From Mahella australiensis 50-1 BON (GTDB taxonomy: Bacteria; Bacillota; Clostridia; Mahellales; Mahellaceae), in NCBI RefSeq assembly GCF_000213255.1, contig NC_015520.1, positions 3,030,001 through 3,094,000 of the forward strand: 64,000 bases of DNA. Reading direction: 5' to 3'. This document shows positions 61,387 through 64,000 of this stretch, in pieces; the stretch's first letter is position 1, and every line of letters begins with the position of its first letter. A model generated the notes under the pieces. It was not told the origin of the DNA. It worked only from the letters and a program-made list of their open reading frames with translations, and did not search any database. Position numbers and translations under genes: made by a program.

Positions 61387-62273
61387 ATATTTTAAAACAT
61401 ATACCAGGTTTTAGATCTGGAGCTTGGTGGAAAAAGTTAATCGCTGCAGTTTATTATTTATTCAGCCTGCTTATACTTATACCGAGTATTGAAACAGGAC
61501 TAGCACTCCTGATCTTACCGTTTATAATATTCGGCCTTATAGATAAAATAAAGGCTGGACAGATTTCCAATAATGAAGCCGCTCCTGAGGTAAAACAAAC
61601 TAATAAGCAAAAGACTACTGTTAAGCTTAATGTTACAATAGAAGGCCCAAAACAGCAGCCCGCTCCTGCACCTGTTTTAAATACACAATCAGTAAATCAT
61701 CGAATAAATATTAATACCAAAAAGTGGCTTAATACTTGCAATGAATTTGTGGCCATTGACTTGGAAACTACTGGACTAAATCCAGCAATAGATAAAATTG
61801 TTGAAATTGCTGCGGTAAAATTTAAATATGGAGAGATTATCGACTCTTATACAACTTTAATTAATCCAGGTATACATATACCATCGAGCGCTTCTAAAAT
61901 AAATCATATAACAGATGAGACGGTACACGGTGCTCCTGATTTATCTGAAGTTTTGCCTAATTTGTTAAACTTCATAGGAGACTCGATTCTTGTTATGCAT
62001 AATGCTTCCTTTGACCTTAAATTCTTGAAGTATCATGCTGCAAAGCTAGGTTATGACATTAGTAACCCATTTATAGATACACTGCCAACATGCAAGAAAC
62101 TTTTTACCGATTTCGAAAACTATCAATTAGCTACTGTGGCTAACTATCTAAAAATAAGTACTGCTGATACTTTCCACAGAGCATGTAATGATGCAGAGAT
62201 ATGTGGGCCAGTATTAATTAAGTGCATTGACACGGCAAAAAATGAAAGCAGCCAAGGAGCCGGTCTTATATGA
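61383..62273 (+). CDS. membrane-anchored DEDDh exonuclease (DnaQ/PolC-epsilon type)
   Basis: 296 residues. Residues about 15-60 have two hydrophobic stretches ('LIAAVYYLFSLLILIPSIET', 'LALLILPFIIFGLID'), so the protein is membrane-attached. A Pro/Gln/Thr-rich linker (about 60-115) follows. Residues 120-285 are the exonuclease: 'FVAIDLETTGLNP' (Asp, Glu), 'LVMHNASFDLKFL' (Asp) and 'FHRACNDAEICGP' (His, Asp). All catalytic residues are there. It is translated with the ImmA gene. Its place in the lysogeny region suggests it is expressed in the lysogen. Confidence 0.85.
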   Translation: MNILKHIPGFRSGAWWKKLIAAVYYLFSLLILIPSIETGLALLILPFIIFGLIDKIKAGQISNNEAAPEVKQTNKQKTTVKLNVTIEGPKQQPAPAPVLNTQSVNHRININTKKWLNTCNEFVAIDLETTGLNPAIDKIVEIAAVKFKYGEIIDSYTTLINPGIHIPSSASKINHITDETVHGAPDLSEVLPNLLNFIGDSILVMHNASFDLKFLKYHAAKLGYDISNPFIDTLPTCKKLFTDFENYQLATVANYLKISTADTFHRACNDAEICGPVLIKCIDTAKNESSQGAGLI

Positions 62274-62348
62274 AGTGATCTGTGTAAATCTGTTTATTGG
62301 CCTATATTACGGCAGAAAATTTATTCTATAAATAAAGGAAGAGCAAAA

Positions 62349-63161
62349 ATGTATTTAGTTTATTGTGATGAATCAGGGGACGACGGTTACCCATATTATT
62401 CTTCTGAATTATTTGTTTTAACCAGTATCTATATGCATGATTTATCTTGGAAACAAAATTATGATAAAATGGTAAACTTTAGAAGAAAGCTCAAGAGAGA
62501 TTATGGCTTTCCAATTAAATTAGAATTTCATACTAAAGCCTTTTTAACTGATAAAAAGCCCTATCGACAATTCAATTGGACTGAAAATGAGAAAAAGCAG
62601 ATCCTATATGATTTATTTAACTTTATAGCCTCGCTTGATATAAAAATTATAAATACGATTATAAATAAAAAGAAGATTATCTCACCAGATTATCGAGTCT
62701 TAGAAACCGCAGTAACTTATGGCACACAACGTATAGAAAACGACTTGAATCAATACTGCGATAAATGTGTTTATGATAATATATGCTCCGAATGTAATTT
62801 TTTAATAATAACTGATGAAGGAAGGATTGGAAAAATGCGTAAAGTAACTCGTAAAATACAAAAAATAAATTATATTCCTTCAAAGTATGGTAACCCATAC
62901 CATAAGGAAGTAAAGCGCATAATTGAAGATCTATTACCTAAAAACTCAAAAGAATCTTACTTTTTGCAGGTAAGCGATGCTATAGCATATATAGTGTATT
63001 TACATGTGTTAATAAACTTTAATAAAGGTAAACTGCCAAATAGAGTGGCAAATAAAATCAATATTAACGATATAGCTAATCTCTTAGGAATAATAAGAAA
63101 CAGAATTAACTTTAAGGCTGGACCCCAAAATGAATTTGGACTTGTAATATATCCTCGATAA
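62349..63161 (+). CDS. DUF3800 protein (RNase H-like fold)
   Basis: 270 residues: 'YLVYCDESGDDGYPYYSSEL' at the N-terminus is the DUF3800 signature (Asp7, Glu8, Asp11). 'FLIITDEGRIGKM' and 'FLQVSDAIAYIVYLHV' contain the further acidic residues of the fold. A cysteine cluster ('CDKCVYDNICSEC', about 140) is an unusual insert. DUF3800 genes are frequent in prophages and near defence genes. The function is not proven. AAAGGAAG precedes the ATG. Confidence 0.85.
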   Translation: MYLVYCDESGDDGYPYYSSELFVLTSIYMHDLSWKQNYDKMVNFRRKLKRDYGFPIKLEFHTKAFLTDKKPYRQFNWTENEKKQILYDLFNFIASLDIKIINTIINKKKIISPDYRVLETAVTYGTQRIENDLNQYCDKCVYDNICSECNFLIITDEGRIGKMRKVTRKIQKINYIPSKYGNPYHKEVKRIIEDLLPKNSKESYFLQVSDAIAYIVYLHVLINFNKGKLPNRVANKININDIANLLGIIRNRINFKAGPQNEFGLVIYPR

Positions 63162-63368
63162 AAAACACCACCTACTGCACATTCGTGCTCTCAGTGGTTC
63201 ACTTATATTATATGCTACTTTATAAATTTTAGTCAATGATTAAAATTTGGTAATTTAATATTGGGATGATCTTGATATGCGAGGATACATGTAACGTAAG
63301 ATAGCCTGAATAGTACCCACATATTAAGCGGTTTACACATAAACCAAATTATAGAAAGAAGGAAAAAG
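63162..63368 (+). other. intergenic stretch with a relic of an integrase start
   Basis: At about 63268-63305 the sequence GATCTTGATATGCGAGG followed by ACAT and ACGTAA resembles the start of the true integrase at 63858-63895 (GATCTTGATATGCGAGG, ACATACGTAA). The frame stops within 15 codons. The remainder holds no gene. Confidence 0.6.
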
Positions 63369-63863
63369 ATGAAGTTAACAAATTTACAGCGGATTATACT
63401 AGTTGTGTATGCCATCGTGATCATCAATATATGTATCTTCTTTGCGCCTAAATCATTCTTTGCGCGTTCGGATGGCGTTAATATAATACAACATATTGAA
63501 TATTCGCCTGTGTGGCGTAATTCTCATTATTTTAGAACAAGGGCAATCAAGCAGAACGCATCACCACAAGATGTTAACAATGCTGGAGAATTGGATTGGT
63601 ATATCCGCATTGATTACTATCGCATGTTTGTAGAAATATTTGTTGCTACCGTTATTGCCAGTATATTATTCGTGCTCTCTATGTTCCCAAAAGAAAAACT
63701 CGCAAAAGTTAATGTGGATGCAACACCTTTACCTCAGGTTACACAAAAGAAAAAGATACCGTGGTGGGGATGGATGTTAATATCATGGGCCATCTTCCCC
63801 GGAGCAGTTATTGTTATTGCATGGATCGCTGATTTAATCTCAAAAGTAAAAGGAGGATCTTGA
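63369..63863 (+). CDS. membrane protein encoded before the prophage integrase
   Basis: 164 residues with transmembrane helices at about 8-27, 88-108 and 134-156; a 55-residue loop ('RSDGVNIIQHIEYSPVWRNS', '...') lies between the first two. AGAAGGAA precedes the ATG. Its stop lies 1 base before the integrase ATG, so the two genes are co-translated. No family recognised. Membrane genes at this position often are superinfection-exclusion genes, but that is only context. Confidence 0.55.
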   Translation: MKLTNLQRIILVVYAIVIINICIFFAPKSFFARSDGVNIIQHIEYSPVWRNSHYFRTRAIKQNASPQDVNNAGELDWYIRIDYYRMFVEIFVATVIASILFVLSMFPKEKLAKVNVDATPLPQVTQKKKIPWWGWMLISWAIFPGAVIVIAWIADLISKVKGGS

Positions 63864-63864
63864 T

Positions 63865-64000
63865 ATGCGAGGTCACATACGTAAAAGAGGATCGACTTAC
63901 AGTATTGTCGTAGACGTCGGAAATGACGAAAATGGCAAGCGTAAGCAAAAATGGTACAGCGGCTACAAAACCAAAAAAGAAGCAGAGAAAGCACTTGACC
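63865..64000 (+). CDS. int: prophage tyrosine integrase, N-terminal part (runs off right edge)
   Basis: 45 codons seen: 'MRGHIRKRGSTYSIVVDVGN' and 'KWYSGYKTKKEAEKAL', an AP2-like arm-binding domain of phage integrases. AGGAGG stands 8 bases before the ATG. By analogy with element B, the right att site and the complete tRNA-Thr gene should follow about 1.2 kb further on. Confidence 0.9.
   Translation, partial: MRGHIRKRGSTYSIVVDVGNDENGKRKQKWYSGYKTKKEAEKALD

Larger units (their letters stand above)
30355..64000. mobile_element. element C: HK97-type siphovirus prophage (right end outside the window)
   Basis: Starts at att core 3 and continues past the right edge, where its integrase begins at 63865. 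It has complete modules for lysogeny, replication, packaging, head, tail and lysis. The large terminase carries a frameshift, so the phage may be defective. Confidence 0.92.

Noticed and set aside
1-64000. CRISPR array
   Set aside because: No regularly spaced repeats of 24-40 bp with unique spacers. The iteron arrays at 28706 and 57647 are far too short.

Overview
The window looks like a chromosome segment of a low-to-mid G+C Firmicute, probably a clostridial or Thermoanaerobacterales-like lineage. The grounds are strong AGGAGG-type ribosome binding sites, ATA-rich codon use, GTG/TTG starts, a siphovirus prophage of Firmicutes type, and best recollection of the IS families. I cannot name the species from the sequence alone.

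Layout. (1) 1-4294, minus strand: core-genome potassium-uptake operon (two TrkA-type proteins, a 34-residue membrane peptide, TrkH, an anchored OB-like protein, a TPR protein), followed by a KdpD/DUF4118-type sensor that runs off the left edge. (2) 4531-64000: a tandem array of mobile DNA that appears to sit in one tRNA-Thr gene. A 45-bp copy of the tRNA-Thr 3' half, without the 5' half, occurs at 4531, 11257 and 30355, all in the same orientation. An integrase starting at 63865 implies a fourth site, with the intact tRNA, just beyond the window. Element A (4531-11301) is decayed: a lipoprotein, two unknown membrane or secreted proteins, one intact IS and three transposase relics. Element B (11257-30399) is an intact-looking integrative element. 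It carries a three-gene SNF2 helicase / DUF1156 methylase / DUF499 ATPase module, an NfrB-like glycosyltransferase with a c-di-GMP-type MshEN domain, a promoter-to-terminator structured RNA candidate, nested palindromes resembling an origin of transfer or replication, and a small mobility set (Xis-like, replication-relaxation protein, TraG/VirD4-like coupling ATPase, primase-polymerase, DUF3987, tyrosine integrase). Element C (30355 to beyond 64000) is an HK97-type siphovirus prophage.

Prophage. Morons (LexA-like HTH, NagX-like acyltransferase, LysM protein) lie next to the left att site. Then, on the minus strand reading from 60434 down to 32872, come Cro-like and early genes, replication (Rep-O-like with internal iterons, DnaC-like, RusA), a late activator, HNH, terminases, a portal-MuF-DUF6883 fusion with a DUF4926 partner, protease, capsid, connectors, tail (with a programmed -1 frameshift), a GH18 tail protein and the lysis genes. 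On the plus strand from 60600 come the repressor, an ImmA-type protease, a membrane-anchored DEDDh exonuclease, a DUF3800 protein, a membrane protein and the integrase. The large terminase has a one-base homopolymer frameshift, so the prophage may be defective.

Most interesting: the element B defence-like module, which has an apparent PD-(D/E)XK motif in the helicase tail and an HEPN Rx4H motif in the ATPase, next to a gene resembling a phage-receptor glycosyltransferase; the phage portal-MuF-toxin-like fusion with a probable immunity gene; and the unclassified RNA and nested palindromes of element B.
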